Positions 12,256 to 24,095 of a stretch of 64,000 nt of DNA are shown piece after piece. Position numbers and translations under genes: made by a program. The stretch's first letter is position 1, and each line of letters starts with the position of its first letter. The notes beneath the pieces are model-generated. The model worked only from the letters and a program-made list of their open reading frames with translations, had not been told where the DNA came from and did not search any database. Source of the DNA: Gambelia wislizenii (Eukaryota > Chordata > Lepidosauria > Squamata > Crotaphytidae); the NCBI GenBank assembly GCA_030847615.1, contig JAUMIR010000002.1, positions 118,738,309 through 118,802,308 on the forward strand. The letters run 5' to 3'.

Positions 12256-12595
12256 ATTTAAAGATGACTACTATGTTGCCTCTCAGTCTTGTCTTCTGCA
12301 GACTAAACATACCAGCTCCCTAAGTCATTCCTCATAAGATTTTTTATCATCTTGATCAACCTTCTCTGGACACATTCCAGTTTGTAGATATCCTTCTTGA
12401 ACTGTGGTTCCCAGAACTGGATATAATATTCCAGGTGAGGTCTGACCAATGTAGAATAGAGTGGCACTGCTACATCCCTCTGTTTGGACACCATACTTGT
12501 GTTGATGCAGCCTAGAATTGCAGTAGCTTATTTGGACACTGAATCACATGGTTGACTCATGTTTAGCTTGTGGTTTAGTAGCCCCCCCCCTTAGA
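12256..12595 (-). mobile_element. CR1 LINE fragment, opposite strand
   Basis: The - strand codes [19 protein letters not shown] and KLECVQRRLIKM (12303-12494), the C-terminal part of CR1 ORF2, without the terminal octamers. It directly abuts the + strand CR1 at 11093-12252. Confidence 0.8.
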
Positions 12596-12948
12596 TCTTT
12601 TTCACATGTACTGATTTCAAGCTGTCCTATATTTGTGCATTCTATTTTTCTTCCATAAATTCAGTTAACAGGAGAGTAATAGTAAAAGAATTTTATTTTA
12701 ATGTTACTTTAGAATTAAGAAAATACATCTGGCTGATTTGCTGAACCCTCAAGCTGTGGACTTTGAAAAAGAGGCTATAAAGACAGACAGCAGTACAGTA
12801 GACCAAACCTCTGCTGAATGCATCTTTTTCTCCTTCCCTTATTTTCCGTTCCCTTTTAAAGAAAGTACTTAGTGCACCCATCTGTACCCTCCCCCTTAGT
12901 CAGTTATCTGGGGCTGGGGTTGTAGGTTGGAGTTGGATTGACCAAAGA
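12596..12948. other. Short intron stretch without recognised elements
   Basis: Includes a C9 run at 12582-12590 just before it. Nothing else noted. Confidence 0.4.
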
Positions 12949-13742
12949 GATATCATCTCCTCAGATGCCAAGATTGTCAAAGAGATTGATCACAGCTTAG
13001 CAAATGCATATAGCATATTTGGGAAGGCTTTACAAAAGAGTCTGGAGTAATAAACACCTGAGGCGAAGCACAAAAATCAGTGTGTATACAGCCATTGTAC
13101 TCTCTATTCTCCATTATGGCTCTGAAACATGGGTCACCTATCACCACCACTTAAGACTCCTCGAATGCTTTCATCAGCGCTATATACGCACAATCCTAAA
13201 TATACACTGGTCTGACTATGTGACGAATGTTGCTGTCCTTGAGCCAAGCAGGGATCACCAGCATTGAGGCCATGATATTGAGAACACAGCTGCGTTGGGC
13301 AGGACACGTTTCTAGGATGGAGGACCATCGCCTCCCAAAAATAGTACTCTATGGTGAACTCACCATGGGTCAGTGTAAGAGGGGCGCTCCAAAAAAGCAA
13401 TACAAGGACTCCCTGAAACAACATCTCAGGCTTGGCCAAATTGATCACCAACAATGGTCTGCCCTGGCCTCACATTGGGAGGCATGGAGACGCACTATCC
13501 ACAATGCTGCAGCCTTATTTGAGAACTCACACCAAACAAGTCTTGAAGAGAAACGACAACGCAGAAAGAATCACAACCCAGAAACATCACCCAAGGAGAC
13601 CTTCTGCTGTGCTTTCTGCAACCGGACTTGTTTATCTCATATTGGCCTTTTTAGTCATCAGCGCGCTTGCAGAAAGTGCGGGATGAGTCCTTCCTGAATC
13701 TTCGTTTGACAAGAAAAGCCAGAGAGAGAGAGAGAGAGAGGG
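12949..13742 (+). mobile_element. C2HC-finger LINE, copy 1 (3' part)
   Basis: This is the 3' third of a non-LTR retrotransposon present four times in the window. It codes AGHVSRMEDHRLPKIVLYGE and a C-terminal finger of C-X2-C-X12-H-X3-C type (CAFC...H-QRA-C). One extra C near 13244 breaks the frame, giving overlapping ORFs 13004-13267 and 13227-13697. After the stop come only a 16-base hairpin (13699-13714) and a GA-rich tail. No target duplication was found. The clade is not assigned; the RT is unlike CR1 and L2. Confidence 0.8.
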
Positions 13743-14602
13743 AGAAGAGCTCCACTGATGGTAAGAGGGACTATTTCTATAGGCCTAACTGTGTGAGACA
13801 AGATGTTCCTTAGGTCAGGGGTGGGGTGGGGGAGGCCTTAGATGAAAGACCTCCCTATTCGCATTGGAGACCCTAAGACAACATCTACACCAGTCTGGCA
13901 CGACTTATTTTTCCTAGAATCAATGCAGGTCAAGGGAGAAATACAGGATAGGGAAGTAGAAGATGGTCCTATAATAGGAAAGGAAGAGAAGCTTATTTTG
14001 CTTGCACTTAGGGATGTAATTCTTCATTACTTTTCTTCTTGAAGGAAGCAATTATTAATTTTAGCAGTTTTTTCCACACTGGAAGAAAGCCTGCTAAAAC
14101 TGCCCAGATTTTAGCAGTTCACAACTTGAGACAGTCTGCACAAAATGCAGACAGTTATTTTGCTCAGAAAATGCTGTTTTCTGGCCAGGAAACAGCATTT
14201 TCTGTGTGGCGGGGAGGGATGTTTCTGTGGAGAAATATCACTTTCTCTCCAGATAAGGCTGTTTCCTATACTGTACAAAAAAACAACAACATTTTCTGTG
14301 CAAAACAATGATGTGCAAATTTTGCTTACAGTAATGTAGAATAGTCCACACCTTATTTTCTGAACAGGAAAGACTGTTTCATGCAGAGAAAGTGTTATTT
14401 TCCTTGCAAAACAAATGTGTGAATTTCATGCAAAATATATCCTGAACTGCAAATATTCTGTTGGTCCAAGATTCTTCTCATCAAAGTTTCTCCACACTTA
14501 AGAAGCATTTTTCCAACCATTTTCGAATATTTCTGGACATTTTTTCCATCCTTACTTGCATTTTAGTACAGACTTTAGTTCATACTTCATTAACTAACTG
14601 AA
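13743..14602. other. A/T-rich block with palindromic repeats
   Basis: 14040-14560 is built from variants of 'gcagaaaatg..tttctg' and 'tgcaaaacaa'. It includes a 40-bp near-perfect palindrome at 14165-14204. The class is unknown. The rest is unremarkable. Confidence 0.45.
14165..14204. repeat. 40-bp near-perfect palindrome
   Basis: cagaaaatgctgttttctgg is followed at once by its reverse complement with a single mismatch and no spacer. Confidence 0.9.
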
Positions 14603-14614
14603 TGGAGAGGTGAA

Positions 14615-15367
14615 TTGGTTGTGAATTGCTGGGAATTCCTTGTGAATTGCTGTGGAAAAGGGGAACTGCCATCAGATATCCAAGATGCAGTCATCATCAC
14701 CCTGTACAAGAAAAAAGGAGCAAAATTGGATTGCTCAAACTATCGAGGCATAACACTGCTCTCTATTGCTGGAAAAATCCTTGCAAGGATACTCCTGAAC
14801 AAATTAGTTCCTGTCATTGCAGAAGAACTTCTTCCTGAAAGCCAATGTGGCTTCAGAGCCAATAGGAGTACTACAGATATAGTATTTGCCCTTAGGCAAC
14901 TGCAAGAAAAATGTAGGGAGCAGAACAAGGGTCTCTATGTAACATTTGTCGACCTCACCAAAGCCTTTGACACTGTGAGTAGAAAAGGTTTGTGGCAGAT
15001 CCTGGAAAGACTAGGAAGTTCCCCCAAATTCCTTAAAATGATTATCTTGCTACACGAGGGCCAGCATGGTCAAGTCAGATATGGCGATGCTCTTTCAGAG
15101 CCCTTTCTAATAACTAATGGAGTGAAGCAAGGTTGTGTTCTTGCTCCAACTTTATTTACAATCTTCTTCAGCATGATGCTCGAAAGGGCTACAGCAGAGC
15201 TCGAAGAAGAAGATGGCATCTATATACGTTTCCTTACTGATGGTAGCTTGTTTAATTTAAGCCGTCTGAGGGCTCACACTAAGACTCTGAACTATCTAGT
15301 TCGTGAGCTGCTCTTTGCTGATGATGCTGCCCTTGTTCCCACACAGAAACAGTTCTGCAGCGCCTAA
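14615..15367 (+). pseudogene. Reverse transcriptase ORF of the C2HC-finger LINE, frameshifted
   Basis: This 250-codon frame contains the core of a non-LTR reverse transcriptase: YRGITLLSIAGKILARIL, ESQCGFRANRSTTD, the motif A region YVTFVDLTKAFDTVS, motif B NGVKQGCVLAPTLF and the catalytic FADDAALV. It is 5'-truncated, with no endonuclease domain. A one-base deletion near 15340 (gttccc, versus gttgccc in the copy at 40952) shifts the frame and ends the ORF at 15367, so it is not functional. It differs in every motif from the CR1 (KFADDTKLGG) and L2 (YADDTQIYF) enzymes in this window. Confidence 0.85.
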
Positions 15368-15577
15368 CATCCTGCTTTGCAACAGCTGCAGAGCTGTTTG
15401 GGCTGGAAGTCAACCTTAAGAAAACGGAAGTTCTTTACCAGCCTGCACCACAGAATGACCACCATCATCCCCACATTGTGGTCAGCAAATCTGTGCCTAA
15501 GTCCGTTCAGCAGGTCACCTACCTGGGAAGCATCCTCTCCTCAGTTGCCAAGATTGACAAAGAGATCGATCACAGGG

Positions 15578-16619
15578 TTCTGTCCAAGGGCCTTTACTCT
15601 TCAATGTTTTTGTCAATGACTTAGATGATGAGGTAGAGGGTATCCTTATCAAGTTAGCAGATGGCACAAAACCAGGAGGCGTGGCTAACACATTGGAAGA
15701 TAGGAACAGAATTCAAAAGTTACTAAATAAACTAGAAAATTATGCAGAAATTAATAAAATGCAATACGAAGGAGGCAAACAAAAAAAATTCTACATTTAA
15801 GCCACAAAAATCAAATGCACACTTACAGAATGGGGGGTACATGGCTCAGCGGGACTACATGAAAAAAGGACCTTGGGATTATTGTTGGTGATAAGTTGAA
15901 CATGAGCCAGCAGTGTAGTGTGCACATCAGTATAGCATGCACAGCAGTGCACATGTGGTGGCTCTCACCTCTCGAAGAACCATATCCTCAGGCTGCACAA
16001 ATGGCAAAAAAGTCTAATTTTATTTTAACTGGCATTAATAGAATCATAATTTCCAAGTCAAAGGGAGTATAGTCTATACTATATTCTGCATTGGCCAAGT
16101 CTCATCTGGAGTACTGATTCTGGGCACCTCATTTTAAGGATATAGACAAGTTGGAGCAGGGTTTAGAGAAAGGCAACAAGGATGGTAAGAGGTATAGAGA
16201 ACAAAACATATGAGGAAAGGTTGAAGGAAGTGGGCAGGTTGAAGGAAGTGGGCATGTCTATCTTGAGAAGACTGAGAGGTGACATGATTGCAATCTTTAA
16301 CTAGCTCAGGGACTGTCACATAGAGGAGGCTGCAGGCCTGTTCTCTGCTGACCCAGAGGGTAGGACTAGGTCTAATGGTTTGAAGTTACAGGAGAGTAGA
16401 TTTCAATTGAAAATTAGAAGGACCTCCTTGACAGTAAGAGTGGTTTGGCAATGGAATCTATTACCTAGAGAGATGATAAGAGCTCCTCCTCTGGATGTCT
16501 TCAGAAAGAGACTGGACAGCTACTTGCTTGACGTTGTAGGTGGAGATCCTGTGTTAAGCAGAGGGTTGGACTCAATGGCCCATGTGGCCCCTTCCAACTC
16601 TATGACTACGAGTCTATGA
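15578..16619 (+). mobile_element. CR1 LINE nested in C2HC-finger LINE copy 2
   Basis: Starts within RT motif B (gggttctgtcc..ctttactcttcaatgttt, like QGSV.GPLLFN) and ends with the CR1 tail 'ccccttccaactctatgac'. Many stops and indels show age; part of it (about 15905-16030) is unlike other CR1 copies here. At the 5' junction host LINE and CR1 share 'cacag', suggesting microhomology. Confidence 0.85.
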
Positions 16620-17354
16620 GATTAGCAAAGGTATATAGCGCATTTGGAAGACTTTACAAAAGAGTCTGGAGTAATAAACACCTGAGGCGAAGAACAAAAT
16701 CAGTGTGTATAGAGCGATTGTACTGTCTATTCTCTGTTATGGGTCTGAAACATGGGTCACCTATCGCCAACACATACGACACTTTCATCAGCGCTGTATA
16801 TGCACAATCCTAAGTATACACTGGACTGATTATGTGATGAATGTTGCTGTCATTGAGGAAACAGGGATCACCAGCATTGAGGCCATGATATTGAGAACAC
16901 AGTTGCACTGGGCAGGGCATGTTTCTAGGATGGAGGACCATCGCCTCCCAAAAATAGTACTCTATGGTGAACTCGCCACGGGTCAGTGTAAGACGGTCTC
17001 TCCAAAAAAGTGATACAAGGAGTCTCTGAAACAACATCTCAGGGTTGGCCAAATTGATCACCAACAATGGTCCGCCCTGGCCTCACATCGGGAGACATGG
17101 AGACGCACTATCCACAATGCTGCAGCCTTATTTGAGAGTTCACACCGAACAAGTCTTGAAGAGAAACGACAACGCAGAAAGAATCACAACCTGGAAACAT
17201 CACCCAAGGAGACCTTCTGCTGTGCTTTATGCAACCAGACTTGTTTATCTCATATTGGCCTTTTTAGTCATCAGCACGCTTGCAGAAAGCACGGGATGAG
17301 TCCTTCCTGAATCTTCGTTTGCGAAGAAAAGCCAGAGAGAGAGAACTAACTGAA

Positions 17355-20300
17355 GCACAAGTATACTTTTGGTTTTTGCATTTCCCTGATAATGGTAATG
17401 CTGTTCACTAGTGTGTGTTTGTATGGTGGGGGGGGGGTTAATGAGTACTTTATTGGAAATAATGTATAGACCGAAAACCACATATTACATGAAAGCAGTG
17501 AGAAGAGAATTTCCCTATTAGAGGACAGTAGATATAAAGGAGTGTACATATTTTTGAGTTTGTGAAATCATGTGTGATAATGGGCTTTCCCCATTATCTG
17601 GGTAACATAGCCAACCAGGTAAACAAAGGGTTAACTAGGTGTTGAGAATAAAGTTACAGTTTATTGGGAGTTGGCATCATGAAGGAGTCACAGATCATGA
17701 GGGATTGCTGGCCAATGAAGATGTCCAACGGAAGCAATCTTTGAGATGCTTCTAAGAAGAGGTGATAAATAAATGCCTGGGGCCATGAGGAAGGGAGAAG
17801 AACAAAGAAGAAGAACAAAGAAAGGACTGAGGGGGGGGGCTCTCTACCAGCTATGGGGGTTGCTTGGTAGAGGCTGAGCTGAAAGGCCCAGACTCACAAT
17901 CCCCATGAACATCCAGTGCATCTGGACTGCACCCTTGTAAGTAGATTAGGGAGCTTGTCTAGCTAGTTGTGTTAGACATTATGTTTATTTTATGAACTTG
18001 GCTGGAATGACCAGACGTATCTGTAACTAAATGGAAGGAGGAAGCCATTCCTCCTGGAAGGAGGAAGCCATTCATGGAAGAGATACCTTTTTCTTGCTGT
18101 GTAATTTCTGCTTAGAATAAACTTCCTTTAAATTTCTCCTTTCCACACACTTCTTTTTCTTGTTCCTTGCTCAGATTTCCTTCCACAGGGATGGGGGGAG
18201 GTGAAGCTCTGCAGAGTCAGAGTGGGAAGCAGAAATTGAACCCCATAACTTTCCATTAGGTTACACGGAAAGGGTTAACGTCAATGGGTGGTGGTGGCGA
18301 ATTAGATTCACTCTGGAGTTCTTGGGGTGCATGTGTATGCACATAGGGGACCTCCAGAGCATCACAGCATGCAAATGTTCATAGGTACAAAAATGTGTGT
18401 TAAAATGTATCCATGCTGAGTTTTTAAAAAAATACAGTTGTGGAGATGGGATCAAATTAACTTGTCCTTGAAAAAGTGAAAATGTTATAGAAAGCAAGCC
18501 ACACGAGTTTTTTTCCATCTGTTCCCTACAAATACTTTGAACCTAAGCTGGGAAAGGCATCCAGAACTTTGGAGATTCCTGAGGATCCTACAGATTAGAA
18601 TCTTCTCTGAGAATTTTGCTTCTGCCACTTTTGTCAAAGTACTTCTGCCAGCTACCAAGACTGAAACTGGCATTAGATTGCACAGTACACAGACAAAAAC
18701 ATTTGAAAGGAAGCCTTGTTTGCCATTTTGAAGCTGAGAAATGCCAGTAAGAAAAGCACAAAATCAAAACTGTTTGGACCTGGCTTAACAGAAGTTAATG
18801 CTAAAGTAGTAAAGCTCTATTGCCCTGAATCTGCAGTAGATGTGATAAAGTGGTATCACCCTTTTGGCTGGCTGATATGTTGACAACTCTGATTTTGATG
18901 CAAGATTGATTGTGGGTAAGGACTTTTCTTTTAATCAAATCTATGCCTGGAATCTCAAAAGAGGTATTAGAATGTTGGCAGTCTTTTACAAATTATTCCT
19001 TGGCCTTATTTGATGGAAGGAAAAGCTTTGGCTGGCTGTGGCCTGAGAACGGAGGGAGGCACTTGTTGTTTTTCTTCTTGAATTCCTATTACTTTAAATC
19101 AGCCTGATCAAAAGCAATTCTGACAAGGTATGGGCTGGAGGTTTAACTTATTTATTTATTTATTAGTGCTGGATTTAATGATATTGTGGTTCTTCAACAG
19201 ATGGAGGAAAGCTGTCTTGAAAGAAAGAAACTGCGGGCCATAAGCCTGTAAGCACTCATTAAATGATAATAGCTGTTGACCTGCTTAAATTAATGGCTTT
19301 TTAAAAAACCAAAACAAGCATTCTCAACAAAATGTTATTGTGCAAAGCTTTACATATACCTTGCATATGCATGCAAAGAGCCAGCTGAAATCCTCAGGTC
19401 AGAGCTAAAGCCTGCAAAAAATCCACTTCTAAGAAGGTTTCAAACAGCTCCAGACCTTGTAGTCGGGTGCTCTTTGCGGGGACTGTTGGGTGTGTGTATG
19501 TGTGTGCGCGTGTGTGCGTGTGCGCTTGCTTGATGTGTGGTTACAAGATGTTAAGGCTGAAAAGCAGGAGCTAGCAAGAGGGGAAGAAAAGCTCCCAAAA
19601 TGTCAGCAGCAGATGAAGGGCATTGGAAAATTTAATCTCCCAACTTTCTCAACTAATGTGACATTTGGATTTCATTCTGATAAGCAATCGGTCTGAGATT
19701 TTTTCCCCCTTTTCTCCTCTCCTCTGGCTGGTAATTTAAAAATAAATGATCTAGAAAGATCTCTAAACAGTACCTTTGGCAAAGTTTTTAAAAAGAGAGA
19801 GCAGCAAACAAGGGAGAGAGACTGATTGTTATTTATAACCCATGCAGCTGTAAAAGCTGAGGCTTTGGTTCTGCTTGTTGCGACTTGCTGAAATTCCAGT
19901 GCAGTGTGCACTTCTGAAGCTGAGTGCATTACCGTAAATTCAGGTTGAAATATTAATTGGGTGGTACCATGAGCTGGTTAATTCATTGGCCCTGAAGGAA
20001 GCATGGGTTATTATATGGATTTTTGTGAGCAGAGCTGCCTCCTATAAAAAAGCATTTAGTGTGGCACATTTCAAAGTCAGCAGTCTATGTTTGTCATCTT
20101 CTGATTCAAAATACGAGTTATTTTCTAGATTTTTTTTGTTGTATTTATTAAAGAGAAACTACTGTCTCCATCAATTAAAGCGATACTACTGTCTCCTGGA
20201 AACTAGGTAATGTATTGGAAACAATATGCTCAATCAGCAGCTCAGTCATATGCTGTGTTGGGTGGTAAAAGGTCCAGTAGGAATTCCTTAAGTTGCTGGG

Positions 20301-20567
20301 GTGAGATGATTAGGCTATGGTGGGACTTGAAGAAAGAGCAGCATCTGGCACTAGAAAAAGTCTCTTTGGGAGCAGACAAGGTTAAGAAAGCAAGTAGCAT
20401 GATAGGCTTGCCTTAGGATCACTGGCTAACTTGGTGGCAGTCCAAACTCTCCCACCATCTGAGACAAGAAAAAAAGTGCTACTGTTGCCTCTCCATCTTT
20501 GCAGCTGTCTAGCCACCCATCCTCTGCTCACTGCTTCCACCACCTCTCTTCTCGGCCTTCATCCTCT
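17355..20567. other. Intron sequence without recognised transposons
   Basis: Contains a G9 run near 17430, a duplicated 'ggaaggaggaagccattc' at 18035-18075, a (TTTA)n stretch at about 19145-19165 and a (GT)n/(GC) stretch at 19484-19527. No exon or RNA gene seen. Confidence 0.45.
19484..19527. repeat. (GT)n microsatellite with GC interruptions
   Basis: gtgtgtgtatgtgtgtgcgc and related units. Confidence 0.9.
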
Positions 20568-22895
20568 TTAATAATAATAAATAATAATAATAAAATTTAT
20601 TTATATCCCGCCCCTCTGCAAGCAATCGGGGCGGCTTACAATGATAAAATGGTAGACAGTATAAAACAACCCAAAATCCCTCCCTCCCCTTAAAACATTA
20701 TTAAATTAATGCAAGTTAAAATCAATACAAGTTAAAATCAATATGTGGTACCATATGCTAAATATCCTTTTAAGCAGGCAGCATCTGTTAGGAGATCCAA
20801 AAGGAACCTCCAGAGGGGGTTCCAGAGGCCGGGGTTAGCTATTCCGGAAAAGCCTGCCCGAAGAGAACCGTCTTGACAGCCTTTTTAAAGCTGTCTAATG
20901 ATGTCAATAGGCGGATCTCGTCGGGCAGGCCGTTCCACAATTTGGGGGCGACAGCCGAGAAAGCCCTCTGGGAGGTAGTCGCCAGCCTAGGTCTTTGTGA
21001 CTGCAACAAATTCCTCCCAGAGGACCGGAGAGCGCGGGGAGGATTATAAGGGAGAAGGCGGTCCCTGAGATAGCTTGGGCCCAAGCCATTTAGGGCTTTA
21101 AAGGTGATAACCAACACCTTGTACTGGGCCCGGAAGCTGATAGGCAGCCAGTGGAGGGACCTCAGAACCGGAGTAATGTGGTCCCTCCTAGATGTTCCAG
21201 AAACTAACCTTGCTGCCATATTTTGTACCAGCTGTAATTTCCGAACTAGGCACAAGGGTAGCCCCATGTAGAGAGCATTACAGAAATCCAGACGTGAGGT
21301 TACCAGCGCGTGCACAATGGTCTCAAGATCCCTTACTTCCAGAAAAGGGCGCAGCTGGCGTATCAGCCGAAGCTGATAACAAGCGCTCCTGACTGTCGCA
21401 TTTACCTGATTTGTCATCAGGAGCGACGAGTCAAGGAGCACCCCTAGGCTGCGAACACAGTCACTGGAGGAGAGTGTGACCCCATCCAGGACTGGAGATT
21501 GCAACTCGATTCTTGGTTTCGGGGCCGCTACCATGAGCACCTCCGTCTTGTCAGGATTCAGTCTCAATCTGTTTTTCCTCATCCAGCCCATTACTGCCCG
21601 AAGACATTCATTGAGAGAAGAGATGCCGTCAGAATTCAAGGCCGACGAACGAGATACGGAGAAATAGATCTGAGTGTCATCAGCGTACTGATAACACCTA
21701 GCTCCATAACTCCGAATAATCTTACCCAGCGGCTTCATATAGATGTTAAATAACATCGGGGACAGAATAGCACCCTGTGGTACTCCACAGGTGAGCTCCC
21801 TTTTAATGGAGCTACTGTCCCCGAGCAGCACTCTCTGGGTCCTGCCTGAGAGGAAGGACCGGAACCACTGCAAAGCAGTGCCTCCAATGCCTAACTCCCT
21901 CAGGCGATCCAGAAGAATGCTGTGATCTATCGTATCAAAAGCCGCTGAGAGGTCTAGGAGCACCAACAGGATCACATTACCCCTGTCAATGCTCAGACGC
22001 AGATCGTCGGTCAAAGCAACCATGGCAGTCTCAACCCCAAAGCCTGTCCTGAAGCCAGTTTGAAATGGGTCTAGGTAATCGGTTTCATCCAAGACAGCTT
22101 GGAGTTGAAGAGCAACTGCCCTCTCGATCACCTTGCTCAAAAATGGTAATAAAGAGACTGGCCTATAATTATTCATAGCCAGGGGGTCCAGGGAAGGTTT
22201 TTTCAAAATAGGCTTAACAGCCGCCTCCTTTAAACATGATGGGATATATCCTGCCCTGAAGGATGCATTGATGATGCTCACCAGGAACTTCCGCAATGCA
22301 TCCCCTCCCTGGACGGCCAGCCAAGACGGGCAAGGGTCGAGGGGGCAGGTTGTCTTCCTCACACTACCAAGGAGCTTGTCCACGTCATCGGTACTCACAG
22401 ATTGCAGCTGATCCAGTATAATTACATCGGCAGAGTTGCTGGACACCTCGTCCATTGTTTCTGTTACAATAGTGGCATCTAGGTCGGCTCTTATCTGAGA
22501 GATTTTATCTGAAAAGAAGTTATTAAATGCATCACAGCAGGCAGTCGTCGGGTTAAGCAGGGGATTCGGTGCAGGGGTCACCTGCGCCAGCTCCCTCACC
22601 ACCCTAAACAGCTCTGCTGGACAGGACTCTGCAGACGCAATACGTGCAGAAGAGAAGGATCTTTGCGCTGCACGCACTGCCTCCCGATAGGACCAAAGAA
22701 AGTTCCTATGGCGAGTTCTGTCAGATAAGAGTCGAGTCTTCCGCCATCTGCGCTCTAGTCGTTGTCCAAACCGCTTCATTTCCCTAAGCTCAGGTGTATA
22801 CCATGGCCTACGGTTAGAAGCGGGTTGGCAAGGACGCTTGGGAGCAATCGTGTCGAAGAACTGTAACTCATTCCTGCCAGATCTGCAGAAAGATG
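20568..22895 (-). mobile_element. L2-type LINE, 5'-truncated, with intact RT frame
   Basis: The - strand reads an RT ORF, then a 3' UTR ending in the L2-type sequence (inverse of aaatttatttatatcccgcc) and a terminal (ATT/TTAT)n array at 20571-20592. The 5' border is set where L2-like residues begin (about 22895). The endonuclease domain is missing. Confidence 0.88.
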
Positions 22896-22905
22896 GGCTA
22901 GCCAC
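20839..22905 (-). CDS. L2-type LINE reverse transcriptase, 688-codon unbroken frame
   Basis: The protein has the RT core in order: NNYRPVSLLPFLSKVIER near residues 245-262, LLDLSAAFDTIDH at 316-328, CGVPQGAILSP near 373-383 and the catalytic YADD at 407-410. The C-terminal thumb region follows (SRLDFCNALYMGLP, LHWLPISFRAQYKVL). It matches the L2 clade rather than CR1. The N-terminal apurinic-type endonuclease is absent, so the initiator Met comes from flanking DNA and the true start is lost by 5' truncation. No stop or frameshift interrupts about 2.05 kb, which suggests a recent insertion. It lies antisense to the host gene. It could not retrotranspose alone without its endonuclease. Confidence 0.85.
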   Translation of the reverse strand: MASPSFCRSGRNELQFFDTIAPKRPCQPASNRRPWYTPELREMKRFGQRLERRWRKTRLLSDRTRHRNFLWSYREAVRAAQRSFSSARIASAESCPAELFRVVRELAQVTPAPNPLLNPTTACCDAFNNFFSDKISQIRADLDATIVTETMDEVSSNSADVIILDQLQSVSTDDVDKLLGSVRKTTCPLDPCPSWLAVQGGDALRKFLVSIINASFRAGYIPSCLKEAAVKPILKKPSLDPLAMNNYRPVSLLPFLSKVIERAVALQLQAVLDETDYLDPFQTGFRTGFGVETAMVALTDDLRLSIDRGNVILLVLLDLSAAFDTIDHSILLDRLRELGIGGTALQWFRSFLSGRTQRVLLGDSSSIKRELTCGVPQGAILSPMLFNIYMKPLGKIIRSYGARCYQYADDTQIYFSVSRSSALNSDGISSLNECLRAVMGWMRKNRLRLNPDKTEVLMVAAPKPRIELQSPVLDGVTLSSSDCVRSLGVLLDSSLLMTNQVNATVRSACYQLRLIRQLRPFLEVRDLETIVHALVTSRLDFCNALYMGLPLCLVRKLQLVQNMAARLVSGTSRRDHITPVLRSLHWLPISFRAQYKVLVITFKALNGLGPSYLRDRLLPYNPPRALRSSGRNLLQSQRPRLATTSQRAFSAVAPKLWNGLPDEIRLLTSLDSFKKAVKTVLFGQAFPE

Positions 22906-23880
22906 TTTGGGAAGATGGCACTTCTTTGTTCAGAAGTCTGGTGGGCAATGGTGGCAAGAAGGAAGAGCAAGTAAACAGTGAAGAGAGGAAGAGGCTGAGG
23001 ACTAGGAAGGAAATACATTGAGAACACAGCAGTGGAGCTCCTCTAGGAGTGAATGGCACAGGTCCTCACTCCTTACATCCTTCTGGCTAAGGCAGCCACT
23101 TCCCTCTGCCCAATGATAGGGCCAACCAATCCCGTGCTTACTGCTATCTGCTCAGGCACCATCTTAAACACCACAAGAGGAGCAAGTGAAATCAATTAGC
23201 AGACAAATCAGGGAAGATGAAAGAAAGTACTTCTAGCAAAACAAGCGTATGGACCTTACTGCCATATCATAACAATAGCTGCTAGCTTAGATCACTGTTT
23301 TAAAATGATTGGGTGTATCCATTGAGAAGGGGGGGGGGAGAGACCAGCCAGTGAAGGGCCTGATCCTCCAACATTTGGTTTCTTCTTCTTTCCCCATTTT
23401 TCCTTTTGTATGCTATCAGATTCTGACCCTGTGGGGTGGAGCTGTCTTACCTTGCAGTATATGTACAGTGCTCAGAAAATTGTGTGTACTTTATAAGAGA
23501 AGGAGGAGAGGCAGCAATAACAGCAACAGCAGCGGAAGCAATTCATATCAGCAGAGATGGTTCTTCATTTAAGTCTGAGTCTCTCCATTTTGTTCTATTA
23601 TAAAAGTCTTACCAGAGAGATGCAGTCTTTCCTGCTGCATGATGAGGAGAAAGTAGGCAGGCATTTTTCACCCTCTTTCACAATATTATAGCTCAGGGTC
23701 ATCCAGTGAAGCTGATGGACCGATGCCTGGGGTCAGACAAAAGAAAAACACATCTTCACAGAACAGGTAACTCATTTATGGAGCTGTCATGAGGTTGGTA
23801 TGGCCCTCTTTTAAAGGGAGATAAGACAACTTTCATGGAAGATAAAAACTACTTGTCATGATTGCAATATGCAATCTCCA
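22896..23880. other. Intron sequence without recognised elements
   Basis: A G10 run lies near 23330 and a (CAG/CAA)-rich stretch near 23515-23545. Nothing else seen. Confidence 0.45.
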
Positions 23881-24095
23881 GGTTAGGAATATAAGAAGCC
23901 GCTTCATACCAGATCCAATTATTTATCTGTTTAGCCAACTGTGGTCTGGTAGCAGCTGTCCAGGATCTAAGGCAGCTCTGCTTTCTGTCACAAACTGCTC
24001 AATAATAATCCTCTTCTTCCTCCTCCTCCATTCACTGGAGATGCCAGGGATCAATCCCGGGTGCTTCTGCAGGCAAAGTATTATTCTCTGTCAGT
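23881..24095 (-). mobile_element. tRNA-derived SINE (squamate type), decayed
   Basis: The + strand shows the complement of a common reptile SINE: 'aggaatataagaagccgctt' as its 3' end, then 'ggagatgccagggatcaatc' and 'gcttctgcaggcaaagta', the inverse of a tRNA B box and anticodon arm. The tRNA head lies at the higher coordinates, so it is on the - strand. Confidence 0.65.

Larger units (their letters stand above)
14603..17343 (+). mobile_element. C2HC-finger LINE, copy 2, split by a nested CR1
   Basis: Bounded by an 11-bp direct repeat AACTAACTGAA (14592-14602 and 17344-17354), so it is a true insertion. The first part (14603-15577) codes RT; the second (16620-17343) codes the C-terminal region. 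The split falls in 'gatcacag|attagcaaag', contiguous in the copies at 33006 and 40952. It ends with the perfect hairpin tcttcgtttgcgaaga (17312-17327) and a short GA tail. Confidence 0.88.
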
